A stretch of DNA of 64,000 nucleotides from positions 281,880-345,879 of the forward strand of contig LPNH01000001.1 in NCBI GenBank assembly GCA_001543385.1, read 5' to 3'. The notes under the pieces are model-generated. The model saw only the letters and a list, made by a program, of their open reading frames with translations, did not search any database and had not been told where the DNA came from. The position numbers were made by a program, and so were the translations under genes. Source of the stretch: Candidatus Hemicellulosilyticus sp. P3 (lineage in GTDB: Bacteria; Bacteroidota; Bacteroidia; Bacteroidales; P3). Shown here piece by piece: positions 8,596 to 16,990 of the stretch (within the stretch, counting starts at the first letter, position 1; the number at the start of each line of letters is the position of its first letter).

Positions 8596-9819
8596 ATGTT
8601 TGTCAACGTAATTGGCTTGGGCTATATCGGTTTGCCGACAGCTTTGATGCTGGCTTCGCACGGGGTGGATGTTATCGGTACCGACTATAACGGGCAAGTG
8701 GTGGAACAACTGCAAAAAGGCCAGACCACATTCAAGGAAAAAGGTCTTGACGACTTGTTCCAGAAAGCGTTGCGTGCAGGTATCCGCTTTTCGGACTCCT
8801 ACCAGATCACTGATATGTACATTGTGTCTGTTCCTACCCCCTACAATCCCGAAACCAAACAAGTCGATGCCCAATTCGTTGTCGCCTCGGTTCGCAAAGT
8901 GCTGAAAATATGCCGCCGGGGGGCCATTATCGTCATCGAGTCCACCATCAGCCCCGGTACTGTCGACCGCTACATCCGACCCGAGGTGAAACGCGCCGGC
9001 TATGTCGTCGGCCGAGACATTCACCTTGTCCATGCCCCCGAACGTATCATCCCGGGCAATATGCTCTACGAATTGATCCACAACAACCGCACCATCGGCG
9101 CTGACAGCCGTGAAGTGGGTGAGATGGTCAAACGCTATTACTCCTCTTTTTGCCAAGGAGAAATCATCGTCACCGACATCCGCACCGCCGAGATGACCAA
9201 GGTGGTGGAGAACACCTTCAGGGCTGTCAATATTGCCTTTGCCAACGAGTTGGCACGTATCTGTCGCCACGACAATATGGATGTCTACGAGATTATCCGC
9301 ATCTGCAACATGCACCCGCGGGTCAATATCCTGCAGCCCGGGCCTGGAGTCGGCGGTCATTGCATCCCTGTCGACCCTTGGTTTCTGGTGGGAGACTATC
9401 CTGATTTGACCGCAGTCACAGCAGCCTGTATGGAGACGAACGCCGGCCAGCCGGCATTTGTGTTGCGACGTATTCAGGAAATCATGAACCAAAGGCAGCT
9501 CTTGGATGCCAGCCGTGTCGGGCTGTACGGGCTTACGTATAAAGAAAATGTTGACGATATCCGTGAGAGTCCCACCCGTCAGCTGTTGAACTGTGAAATG
9601 GACGGTGTCCGGCCGCAGTTCAAGGTTTACGACCCCTTCGTCACACAAGATGCTGTTCCCAACCAGTACCACGACTTCGAGCGCTTCCTCGACGACATTG
9701 ACATGATAGTCATCATGGTCAAACACCAGCTCGTCCAGCAAAGCTGGAACCAGCTACGCGACAAAGTTATCCTTGATTGCCAGAATATTTGTCCTCTCGA
9801 CGGCGTATTACATCTCTAA
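8596..9819 (+). CDS. wecC: UDP-N-acetyl-D-mannosamine dehydrogenase
   Basis: A 407-residue nucleotide-sugar dehydrogenase that oxidises UDP-ManNAc to UDP-ManNAcA with two rounds of NAD reduction. The N-terminal Rossmann motif is GLGYIGLP. Other marks are VSVPTPYN, STISPGTVDRY, the substrate-binding stretch TKVVENTFRAVNIAFANE, the glycine loop with GVGGHCIPVDPWFL that contains the catalytic Cys, and GLTYKENVDDIRESP in the C-terminal domain. I start it at ATG 8596 (MFVNVIGLG) because the nucleotide-binding strand begins there; an in-frame TTG at 8563 would add an unlikely leader. ManNAc rather than glucose as substrate is inferred from the adjacent epimerase and the WecG-type transferase. Confidence 0.92.
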   Translation: MFVNVIGLGYIGLPTALMLASHGVDVIGTDYNGQVVEQLQKGQTTFKEKGLDDLFQKALRAGIRFSDSYQITDMYIVSVPTPYNPETKQVDAQFVVASVRKVLKICRRGAIIVIESTISPGTVDRYIRPEVKRAGYVVGRDIHLVHAPERIIPGNMLYELIHNNRTIGADSREVGEMVKRYYSSFCQGEIIVTDIRTAEMTKVVENTFRAVNIAFANELARICRHDNMDVYEIIRICNMHPRVNILQPGPGVGGHCIPVDPWFLVGDYPDLTAVTAACMETNAGQPAFVLRRIQEIMNQRQLLDASRVGLYGLTYKENVDDIRESPTRQLLNCEMDGVRPQFKVYDPFVTQDAVPNQYHDFERFLDDIDMIVIMVKHQLVQQSWNQLRDKVILDCQNICPLDGVLHL

Positions 9820-9858
9820 AAGATGGCGTTGTAGATACATTATGAATTTCAGCATCCT

Positions 9859-11250
9859 ATGGATTTACCGTTAACATTCAAAATTTCCAGGCAGGATGCT
9901 TTCAATTATTTGTTGGTTTTTCTCAGTGCCTGCCTTATCATGGTGAATAAGGGAGGCGTTGTGCCCTTGTGCGCTTTGGCGATCCTTTCCGTGCCGCTTT
10001 TTTTTAATCCTGCGGCTATCGTCCCCTTGCTCTATCTCACATCATGGCACAACAGTTTCGCGTTACGTCCCGTGGTATCTGTTCACCAGTTCTATGGTTT
10101 TCTCTTTTTCTTCTCTCTCCTTCTTCCCCGCAATCGAAAGCTGTATGAGCCGGTGTGGGGTGTTCCGTTCTATGTTTTCATTGCGGTGCCGTTGATGTTC
10201 TGGGTGTTGCTAACAAGCTGGCAGTCTGTTACGGGCGATATGGCTCCCGGATTTGTAGTGTTTTTTGAGTTGGCGTTACTGGTGCTGATGACCAAGGTGC
10301 ATCTGTTCAATGCGGAATTCAGCCGCCGTTGTACGTTGTTGATTATTGTTGCGGCTACGGTCTGCTTTACACTGATAGCTCTTTTTAATCCAATTCAAGT
10401 CGATTTGAGGGGCAGCGAACTTCCCAATGCCCCCCATTCGGATATTCGTCTGACCGTGATTCCCGACATCAACCCCAATATCGCGTCACGTATTATCACC
10501 ATTAACTTTATTATTCTCTTTGCCGAAGCATGTCGCAGCAGATGCGTCGGGATGGCGCTTTTTTCCCTCTTGAATATGGTGCCGGTCATGTTGTGCGGCA
10601 GCCGCACTTCGTTTTTGGGCATGGTTTTTGCGGTGGTTTTGGCTGTGATGACTTCCCACCGCATCAACTGGAAGACAGTGACGCTGGCAGTTACTTCTCT
10701 GATGCTGCTCGGTGTGCTGTATACCGTGGGGGCGGATCTGAACGATCGGAAGGAAATGACAGTGAGTTCAATTATCGAGGACTCCGGTAGCGGACGTCTG
10801 TTTACCATCGTAGGACTTTTTTCTTCAGTGATACCCAGTCACTTGCTGATGGGTATCGGACTGGGCCGTGACAATTTCACGCAGATGGGCTTTGGTTACG
10901 ATGCCGACAACTTGTATGTCGACGCTTTGGCCCAGATCGGATTGGTGGGCTTCCTCCTGCTATTTCTTCTGTATTTTGTATTCATGGGCGGCTATTTGTC
11001 CCGTCACGTATACTACCGTGACAAGTTGTTGGCACGTTTGATATTGATCGTTTTCCTGATTCTGGGTATCGGCATTTCCATGTTCGACACTATGGGTTTC
11101 TGGTTTGCGCTGTCGCTGTTGATTTTTTTCCGTAATTCGGATCCCTTGCTGAATGAGACACGCTGGCGCATCCGGTTTCGTGGGTGGAAATTGCGGATTG
11201 AAAGAAAGGATCGGATTGTTTTTTCCAATCGGAACACACAAGAAGTATGA
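9859..11250 (+). CDS. O-antigen polymerase/ligase-like membrane protein (Wzy candidate)
   Basis: A 463-residue protein with roughly ten to twelve hydrophobic segments and a large loop in the second half, as in the Wzy/WaaL families. The stretch GSGRLFTIVGLFSSVIPSHLLMG, followed by GLGRDNFTQMG and DADNLYVDALAQIGLVGFLLLFLLY, is the typical O-antigen ligase-like loop plus helix. In this locus it would link repeat units of the ManNAcA-containing glycan. Its last four bases overlap the next glycosyltransferase start (ATGA), indicating translational coupling. No dedicated flippase (Wzx) is seen in the locus. Confidence 0.8.
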   Translation: MDLPLTFKISRQDAFNYLLVFLSACLIMVNKGGVVPLCALAILSVPLFFNPAAIVPLLYLTSWHNSFALRPVVSVHQFYGFLFFFSLLLPRNRKLYEPVWGVPFYVFIAVPLMFWVLLTSWQSVTGDMAPGFVVFFELALLVLMTKVHLFNAEFSRRCTLLIIVAATVCFTLIALFNPIQVDLRGSELPNAPHSDIRLTVIPDINPNIASRIITINFIILFAEACRSRCVGMALFSLLNMVPVMLCGSRTSFLGMVFAVVLAVMTSHRINWKTVTLAVTSLMLLGVLYTVGADLNDRKEMTVSSIIEDSGSGRLFTIVGLFSSVIPSHLLMGIGLGRDNFTQMGFGYDADNLYVDALAQIGLVGFLLLFLLYFVFMGGYLSRHVYYRDKLLARLILIVFLILGIGISMFDTMGFWFALSLLIFFRNSDPLLNETRWRIRFRGWKLRIERKDRIVFSNRNTQEV

Positions 11251-12116
11251 ATTATTCGGTTATCATACCCTACCGCGACACCTACGAACTGTTGCTCCGT
11301 GCGTGCGATTCCGTGCCCGATAGGGATGACATACAAATACTGATTGTTGACAACAGTGTCGTTCCGCTCACGCACGAACGTGTGCCGGTCAAGTCCGCTG
11401 CTCGTGTCGATTTCTTCTGTTCCGACCCCACCAAGGGTGCCGGTTGTGCGCGCAACGTAGGCTTGGATCATGCTGTGGGCGATCGCCTGCTGTTCTTGGA
11501 TGCCGACGACGTTTTCACTGACACCGCTTTTGCCGCCTTCGATGTGTTTCTTTCGACGGATTACGATATCGTTTTCTTTCCGCCAGCCAGTGTTGTGCTG
11601 TCCAGTGGACAGTCAGGAACACGCCATCGCTACTATGCTGATATGGTTGATGAGTATCTCTCCACGTGCGATGAAGAACGTGTGCGCTACCGCTATTTCC
11701 CACCATGGAGCAAGCTGTTTCGTCGCAGTTTTATCGAGGCGGAACGTATTCGCTTCGACGTGCTTCCGGTCTCCAATGATGTGATGTTCTCGTTGCGCTG
11801 TGGCCATGCCGCCCGCACTGTAACCGCATCGTCACAGGTGGTTTACACCGTTTCCGAGGGCGAATGCAACAACTCGCTTACCACGCGGCGATCCCGTGCG
11901 AATATGTTTATCCGCTACCAGGTGGCGGTGGCGCAGTACCGATTCGTATCCGAACATGGTCATCCGAAGATGCGCTTCCATCTGCTGTCAAAGGTGGTTG
12001 ACGCTTTTCGCTTTTTCGGTATCCGTGAGGGATTCAAGTATGTGCGCTATTCGCTGACGAATCGTGTGAATATTTTTTACGGACTGTTACAAATGACAAA
12101 TAAAAAAACTCGATAG
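11247..12116 (+). CDS. Family 2 glycosyltransferase
   Basis: A 289-residue GT-A-fold transferase. The N-terminus reads MNYSVIIPYRDTYELL, the nucleotide-sugar-binding strand is ILIVDNS, and the motif KGAGCARNVGLDHAVGD leads to LLFLDADD, the metal-binding DxD region. The second half is shorter and more variable, as usual for acceptor specificity. It should add one sugar to the lipid-linked repeat unit on the cytoplasmic face. Its start overlaps the stop of the Wzy-like gene, and the next transferase begins 13 bases later. Donor and acceptor cannot be told from sequence. Confidence 0.88.
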   Translation: MNYSVIIPYRDTYELLLRACDSVPDRDDIQILIVDNSVVPLTHERVPVKSAARVDFFCSDPTKGAGCARNVGLDHAVGDRLLFLDADDVFTDTAFAAFDVFLSTDYDIVFFPPASVVLSSGQSGTRHRYYADMVDEYLSTCDEERVRYRYFPPWSKLFRRSFIEAERIRFDVLPVSNDVMFSLRCGHAARTVTASSQVVYTVSEGECNNSLTTRRSRANMFIRYQVAVAQYRFVSEHGHPKMRFHLLSKVVDAFRFFGIREGFKYVRYSLTNRVNIFYGLLQMTNKKTR

Positions 12117-12129
12117 TTACATAGTTACT

Positions 12130-13293
12130 ATGAAAATCGTACACATAGTACTGGCAGGCTACCGTGATGAGTTTGCCTATCAGGAGAACCTCCTGTCGCA
12201 GAAACACAGTGAGTTGGGTCACGAGGTTACAGTTATTACATCGCAGTTGTATGTCGATGAGAACAAGAAGCGCCGCTATCAGGAGACGGGTTTCTATGTC
12301 AACAAATATGGGGTGAAAGTGATAGTGCTGCCCTGTACCACCCGTATCAACGCTTTACGACTTTTTATCAACGAGTCCAAGGGTCTGTATACAACCCTTC
12401 AGAACGAAAATCCCGATATCCTCTTTGTACACAATTTCATGTACAAGGATGTGCGCAAGGTGTTGCGTTATGCGCGTTGCCATCCTCAGCTGGCGGTTTA
12501 TGTCGACTGCCATCTCGACTATTACAATACTTCCTATGCGACGCTCTACGGCCGTTTCAAGGCTGTGGTGACAGGTTTCCGTGCCCGTTGTTTGGTGCCT
12601 GTCACGCGCCGTTTCTGGGGGACCACACCTTGGCGTGTCGACTTCATGCGCAATGTCTACCACTTGCCGGCCGACAAGGTTGATTTCCTGTTGATGGGCG
12701 CCGATGAGAATCAGATTATACATAAAAACCGCGTGGAAGTCTGTGCAGCGGTACGCAACCGTTACCACATCCCTGCCGACGCTTTTCTGCTGGTTACCGG
12801 TGGTAAACTTGACCGGCGCAAACAGCAGCACCTGTTGTTGGAGGCGGCGCGCTGTTTGGTGTCCGAAAAGGTCTATCTCTTGGTGTTTGGCACTCCCTCC
12901 GCCGAGATGAAGGAGTCGTTTGCCTCCTATGCCAACGACAGCAATATTGTACAGACAGGCTGGGTGTTGCCCGACGAGACCTACGACCTCTTCCTGGCTT
13001 CCGATCTGGCGGTGTTTCCGGGTACCCATTCTGTACTGTGGGAAGAGGCGGTGGCCTGCGCCTTGCCCATCATGACCCGCCATTGGCCGGGCATGGAGCA
13101 TATCGACCATTGCGGCAATGCCATACTCCTACCCGAGGTCTCTGTCGATACGTTGGTCGACAACATCTGCAAGGCCATGCAGCCCGATTGTTATCAAGCT
13201 CTGCAGCAGGCGGCCGTCAAGGCCGCTCCTTATTTCTATCTCAGCGGTATGGCGCTCCGATCGGTGGGATTGGAACGGAATGCTGCTGAATAA
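12130..13293 (+). CDS. Family 4-like glycosyltransferase (GT-B)
   Basis: A 387-residue GT-B glycosyltransferase. The N-terminal domain begins MKIVHIVLAGYRDEFAYQENLLS, with a glycine/aromatic loop typical of GT4 enzymes, and continues PDILFVHNFMYKDV. The C-terminal domain has the strand LLVTGGKLDRRKQQHLLLEAA, then NIVQTGWVLPDETYDLFLASDLAVFPGTHSVLWEEAVACALP, which corresponds to the donor-binding region with the conserved Glu. The gene is tightly placed between the GT2 gene (13 bases) and the WecG-type gene (15 bases). Sugar specificity is unknown. Confidence 0.87.
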   Translation: MKIVHIVLAGYRDEFAYQENLLSQKHSELGHEVTVITSQLYVDENKKRRYQETGFYVNKYGVKVIVLPCTTRINALRLFINESKGLYTTLQNENPDILFVHNFMYKDVRKVLRYARCHPQLAVYVDCHLDYYNTSYATLYGRFKAVVTGFRARCLVPVTRRFWGTTPWRVDFMRNVYHLPADKVDFLLMGADENQIIHKNRVEVCAAVRNRYHIPADAFLLVTGGKLDRRKQQHLLLEAARCLVSEKVYLLVFGTPSAEMKESFASYANDSNIVQTGWVLPDETYDLFLASDLAVFPGTHSVLWEEAVACALPIMTRHWPGMEHIDHCGNAILLPEVSVDTLVDNICKAMQPDCYQALQQAAVKAAPYFYLSGMALRSVGLERNAAE

Positions 13294-13308
13294 AGTGTAT
13301 GAAACTAA

Positions 13309-14037
13309 ATGGTTGGCATGAAAAATACATCCTATTCCCCGGTCATCCTTCGCAGCGGCCTGCAGATCTATCCCTTCTGTTCTTTCGACGACCTTCTTGA
13401 CTACGCCGAGGGCCAGAGTCGGATCCTCGTTGCCGTCAACGCCGAGAAAATCATCCACGCCACCGACCGGACCCGGAACCTCATCAACCGCGGCATCGGC
13501 TATTGCGACGGCACCGGCGCTGTCAAGGTGATGAAACAGTACGGTCGCCGCGACGCTGTCAAACTGCCCGGCTGCGAGTTGTGGCTCAAGGTCGTCGAGC
13601 GCTACCACCGCAAGGGGGGCTCCTTCTACCTCGTCGGCAGCCGTCAGGAAGTCATCGAGGCTGTGGTGATCCGCCTCCGTCAAGACTATCCCGGCATCTG
13701 CATCGCGGGCTATAGGAACGGTTACCTTGGCTCCGAGGCCGAAAAACAGCAACTCATCGACGACATCGCCGAGCGACGTCCTGACGTCGTTTTTGTCGCC
13801 ATGGGCAGCCCCAAACAGGAACTTCTCATGGAAGAGATGCTTCAGCGCCATACGGCCCTCTACGAGGGTTTGGGCGGCAGCTTCGATGTTTATGCCGGCC
13901 GTGTCGAACGGGCGCCCCGTTGGTGGCTTGACCACAATCTCGAATTTGCCTATCGACTGCTCCGCCAGCCCTCTCGCATCACGCGCCAGGTCTTTCTCTT
14001 CAAATTCTACTTGCTGCTGCTGCTGCGCCGGCTATAG
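13309..14037 (+). CDS. wecG: WecG/TagA/CpsF-family glycosyltransferase (ManNAcA transferase candidate)
   Basis: A 242-residue enzyme of the GT26 family. Diagnostic stretches are VNAEKIIHATDR, GIGYCDGTGAVKVMKQYG, LPGCELWLKVVERY, FYLVGSRQEVIEAVV, GYRNGYLGSEAEK, VVFVAMGSPKQELLMEEM and GLGGSFDVYAGRVERAPRWW, close to the family consensus. In enterobacterial common antigen synthesis WecG moves ManNAcA from UDP-ManNAcA to undecaprenyl-PP-GlcNAc, and here the gene ends a locus that also makes UDP-ManNAcA, so the same reaction is the simplest reading. TagA-type ManNAc transfer is the alternative. ATG at 13318 is an alternative start. Confidence 0.87.
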   Translation: MVGMKNTSYSPVILRSGLQIYPFCSFDDLLDYAEGQSRILVAVNAEKIIHATDRTRNLINRGIGYCDGTGAVKVMKQYGRRDAVKLPGCELWLKVVERYHRKGGSFYLVGSRQEVIEAVVIRLRQDYPGICIAGYRNGYLGSEAEKQQLIDDIAERRPDVVFVAMGSPKQELLMEEMLQRHTALYEGLGGSFDVYAGRVERAPRWWLDHNLEFAYRLLRQPSRITRQVFLFKFYLLLLLRRL

Positions 14038-14264
14038 AATAGAAACGTCGCGTCCGGCGCGGCCGCTGCGACCTTGTCCTCAGACGTTTTTTCAGTCAGT
14101 GGTCGCAGTGTTCAACTCCAATCCGCTGGAAAAATGCTGATATGGCGTAAATAGACCCTGAAAGCGGACAACATACTGAAAAAAGTCGGCCGAATGGCCG
14201 ATCGGGGTTGAAATAAAAACCTTACATTTGCACAATAAAACTGCAACCCCCTTGTCGTAACCCC
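14038..14264. other. Intergenic region with two inverted repeats and a -7-like element
   Basis: This 227-base gap separates the glycan locus from the U32 gene. It holds the inverted repeat CTGCGACC (14066-14073) / GGTCGCAG (14101-14108), which could close the 3' end of the glycan mRNA. It also holds a tight hairpin TCGGCC-GAAT-GGCCGA at 14186-14201 with no T-run. TACATTTG at 14223-14230 matches the Bacteroidota -7 element and would start a transcript just before the U32 gene at 14265, but its upstream TTG (14208-14210) is too close. Confidence 0.4.
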
Positions 14265-15503
14265 ATGGAAATTATGTCCCCCGTCGGCTCCTACGAGAGC
14301 CTGCAGGCCGCCATACAGGGCGGTGCCGACGCCGTTTATTTCGGAGTGGGCAAACTCAATATGCGCTCCCGTTCGGCAGCCAACTTCACGCTCGATGACT
14401 TGCCGCGTCTTGCCGCCATCGCCCGCGATGCGGGGCTGCGCTCCTATCTGACGGTCAACACTGTCGTCTACGACGAGGAGCTCGACGAGATGCGTATTCT
14501 CCTCCAGGCTGCCAAAGACGCCGGCATCAGTGCCGTCATCGCCTCCGACTTCGCCGTCATCGCCGCTGCCCGCGCCATGGGTGTCGAGGTGCACATCTCC
14601 ACGCAATGCAACGTCTCCAACATCGAGGCGGTGCGTTTCTACGCCCAGTTCGCCGACGTCGTGGTCACCGCACGCGAACTCTCCTTGCGACAGGTGGCCG
14701 ACATCGTGCGCTACATCCGCGAGCACGACATTCGAGGCCCCCGCGGCCAGTTGCTGCAGGTCGAGATCTTTGCCCACGGCGCCCTCTGCATGTCCGTCAG
14801 CGGCAAGTGCTACCTCAGTCTCGACGCCTATGGGCAGAGCGCCAATCGCGGTGCCTGTCTCCAGCTGTGCCGCCGCCGCTATCTGGTCAAAGACTACGAG
14901 TCGGACCTCGAACTGCTGGTCGACAACCAATACATCATGTCGCCCAAAGACCTTTGCACCATCGGATTCCTCGACAAGATTATACGCGCCGGGGTCTCGG
15001 TGCTCAAAATCGAGGGGCGCGGCCGCAGTGCCGACTATGTGCAAATGGTCACCCGCTGTTACCGCGAGGCGGTCGACGCCGTAGCCGCCGGCACCTACAC
15101 TCCCGCGCGTATCGCCGACTGGACAGCCAGGCTGCGTACCGTATTCAACCGCGGCTTCTGGGACGGCTACTACTTGGGCCGTACCATGGGCGAGTGGAGC
15201 CGGCGCTACGGATCACAGGCCACCGAAAACAAAGTCTATCTGGGCCGTGTCACCAACTACTACGGCCGTCCCCGTGTCGCCGAAGCGCGTCTCGAAACCG
15301 CCGAGAAACTCCATGCCGGCGACCGCATTATGGTCACAGGTGCCACCACCGGTGTCTATACCGGCACCGCCGACGAGCTGCGTCTCGACCGCGATCCAGT
15401 GCCCGAGGTGAAACAGGGCGATTTGTTCAGCTTTCCCGCCGCCACACTGCTCCATCGGGGCGACAAACTCTACCGCATCGACACCGTAACAGATGAATAT
15501 TAG
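14265..15503 (+). CDS. Peptidase U32 family protein (TrhP/PrtC-like)
   Basis: A 412-residue protein of the U32 family. The N-terminus MEIMSPVGSYESLQAAIQGGADAVYFGVGKLNMR matches the family start, followed by AANFTLDDL, YLTVNTVVYDEEL, HISTQCNVSNIEAVRFYAQ, VEIFAHGALCMSVSGKCYLS and RGACLQLCRR. The Cys-rich pattern around these last motifs is conserved in family members that hydroxylate tRNA or rRNA (TrhP, RlhA). Despite the name, proteolysis is doubtful for this group. The C-terminal 90 residues form the usual small beta domain. Function in tRNA uridine hydroxylation is inferred from the family, not shown. The next gene, radA, starts 40 bases later. Confidence 0.85.
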   Translation: MEIMSPVGSYESLQAAIQGGADAVYFGVGKLNMRSRSAANFTLDDLPRLAAIARDAGLRSYLTVNTVVYDEELDEMRILLQAAKDAGISAVIASDFAVIAAARAMGVEVHISTQCNVSNIEAVRFYAQFADVVVTARELSLRQVADIVRYIREHDIRGPRGQLLQVEIFAHGALCMSVSGKCYLSLDAYGQSANRGACLQLCRRRYLVKDYESDLELLVDNQYIMSPKDLCTIGFLDKIIRAGVSVLKIEGRGRSADYVQMVTRCYREAVDAVAAGTYTPARIADWTARLRTVFNRGFWDGYYLGRTMGEWSRRYGSQATENKVYLGRVTNYYGRPRVAEARLETAEKLHAGDRIMVTGATTGVYTGTADELRLDRDPVPEVKQGDLFSFPAATLLHRGDKLYRIDTVTDEY

Positions 15504-15543
15504 CCATCCACAACCTATAACCATTAACCGCTAAACCTCAACC

Positions 15544-16926
15544 ATGCCCAAGGCCAAGACCTATTATTTCTGCCGTAACTGTGGCTACCAGTCTTCCAGT
15601 TGGCTGGGCCGTTGCCCCGAGTGCGGGCAGTGGAGCACCTTCGAGGAGGAGGTCGTGCGCACCGCCGCACCCGCTGCAAGCCGTTCCGCCCGGCCGGGTG
15701 CTGCGGTTTCGGCCCCCAAACTGTTGCAACAGGTCGTCTACAGCGACCAGCCCCGCATCGCCACCGGCTGTGACGAGTTCGACCGTGTCCTTGGCGGCGG
15801 GCTGGTGCCCGGCTCCATTGTCCTGCTTGGTGGCGAACCTGGCATCGGCAAAAGCACCTTATTGCTGCAGACAGCCCTTGCCATTCCCGCCAAGCGGCTG
15901 CTCTACGTCAGCGGCGAGGAGAGCGAGCAGCAAATCAAGATGCGCGCCGAGCGCATCGCGCCGTCCGGCCTTTCGGCCGACAGCCGCCAATGCTACGTCG
16001 TGGCCGAGACGGTCACCCAGCGCATCTTCGAGCACATCGAAACAGTCAAGCCCGACCTGCTCGTCGTCGACTCCATTCAGACCATTGTCACCGAGAACAT
16101 CGATTCGTCAGCGGGCAGCGTCTCGCAAATCCGCGAGTGCACCGCCGAGTTGCAGCGTTATGCCAAAGCCAGCGGAGTGCCGGTGCTTCTGGTGGGGCAC
16201 ATCACCAAAGACGGGTCGCTGGCGGGCCCCAAAATCATGGAGCACATTGTCGACGCGGTGCTCCAGTTCGAAGGCGACCGCAACTACGGGTTCCGCATCT
16301 TGCGTGCGCTGAAAAACCGTTTTGGCTCCACTGCCGAGTTGGGCATCTTCGAGATGTACGGCGACGGCCTGCAGCAAGTCGACAACCCCTCCAAATTCCT
16401 CCTTGGCCATCGCGACGAAACCCTCAGCGGCTCTGCTGTCGCCGCCACCCTTGAAGGTGTCCGGCCAATCTTCGTCGAAGTCCAGTCCCTCGTCTCCTCC
16501 GCCGTCTACGGCACCCCTCAGCGCAACGCCAATGGCTTCGACCTGCGCCGCATGAACATGCTCCTCGCCGTTCTCGAAAAACGCTGCGGTTTCAAACTCG
16601 GCGCCAAAGACGTCTTCCTCAACATCGCAGGCGGGTTGCGTGTCAACGATCCCGCCATTGACCTCGCTGTTGCCTGCTCCATCCTCTCCAGCAACGTCGA
16701 CATCCCCGTCAGCCCGCGTGTCTGCATGGCCGCCGAGATGGGCCTCAGCGGCGAGGTGCGTCCCGTCGCCCGTGTCGACCAGCGTATCGCCGAAGCCGAT
16801 CGCCTCGGCTTCGAACAGATCCTCATCTCCAAATACAACAGTCGCGACCTCAACCCCCGCCGCCACTCCATCCGCATCATCCAAGTCGGCGTCATCGAAG
16901 ATGCCTTCCGGGCGCTCTTCGCCTGA
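15544..16926 (+). CDS. radA: DNA repair protein RadA (Sms)
   Basis: A 460-residue RecA-like helicase that supports branch migration during recombination and repair. All family marks are present. There is an N-terminal zinc finger at Cys10, Cys13, Cys24 and Cys27 (CRNC...CPEC). The Walker A motif GEPGIGKST is near residues 96-104, and Walker B is LLVVDSIQT. The RadA-specific motif KNRFG is at residues 257-261. The C-terminal Lon-protease-like domain contains LNIAGGLRVNDPAIDLAVACSILSS and ends with GVIEDAFRALF. Length is typical. A hairpin and a new promoter follow before the GLUG lipoprotein gene, so radA is probably the end of its transcript. Confidence 0.97.
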   Translation: MPKAKTYYFCRNCGYQSSSWLGRCPECGQWSTFEEEVVRTAAPAASRSARPGAAVSAPKLLQQVVYSDQPRIATGCDEFDRVLGGGLVPGSIVLLGGEPGIGKSTLLLQTALAIPAKRLLYVSGEESEQQIKMRAERIAPSGLSADSRQCYVVAETVTQRIFEHIETVKPDLLVVDSIQTIVTENIDSSAGSVSQIRECTAELQRYAKASGVPVLLVGHITKDGSLAGPKIMEHIVDAVLQFEGDRNYGFRILRALKNRFGSTAELGIFEMYGDGLQQVDNPSKFLLGHRDETLSGSAVAATLEGVRPIFVEVQSLVSSAVYGTPQRNANGFDLRRMNMLLAVLEKRCGFKLGAKDVFLNIAGGLRVNDPAIDLAVACSILSSNVDIPVSPRVCMAAEMGLSGEVRPVARVDQRIAEADRLGFEQILISKYNSRDLNPRRHSIRIIQVGVIEDAFRALFA

Positions 16927-16940
16927 CACCCTTGCAACGG

Positions 16941-16975
16941 TTTGGGACGAATCCCAAGAAAAAGTCGTAACTTTG
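16941..16975 (+). promoter_or_regulatory. Promoter with an internal inverted repeat, upstream of the GLUG lipoprotein
   Basis: TTTG at 16941-16944 and TAACTTTG at 16968-16975 are 23 bases apart, close to the Bacteroidota promoter layout, and would give a leader of about 12 bases. A perfect inverted repeat TTGGGA-CGAA-TCCCAA at 16942-16957 overlaps the -33 element. It could be an operator for this promoter or a weak radA terminator; it lacks a T-run, which favours the operator reading. Confidence 0.5.
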
Positions 16976-16990
16976 CAACTCCTAATCTTG

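Noticed and set aside
8590..9741. A 383-codon antisense frame over wecC
   Set aside because: Same codon-bias effect; wecC shows clear catalytic motifs.
16640..16990. Upstream part of the frame that runs into the GLUG lipoprotein
   Set aside because: It lies inside radA in another frame, is Ser/Pro-rich and lacks a signal; the lipoprotein signal begins at 16991.
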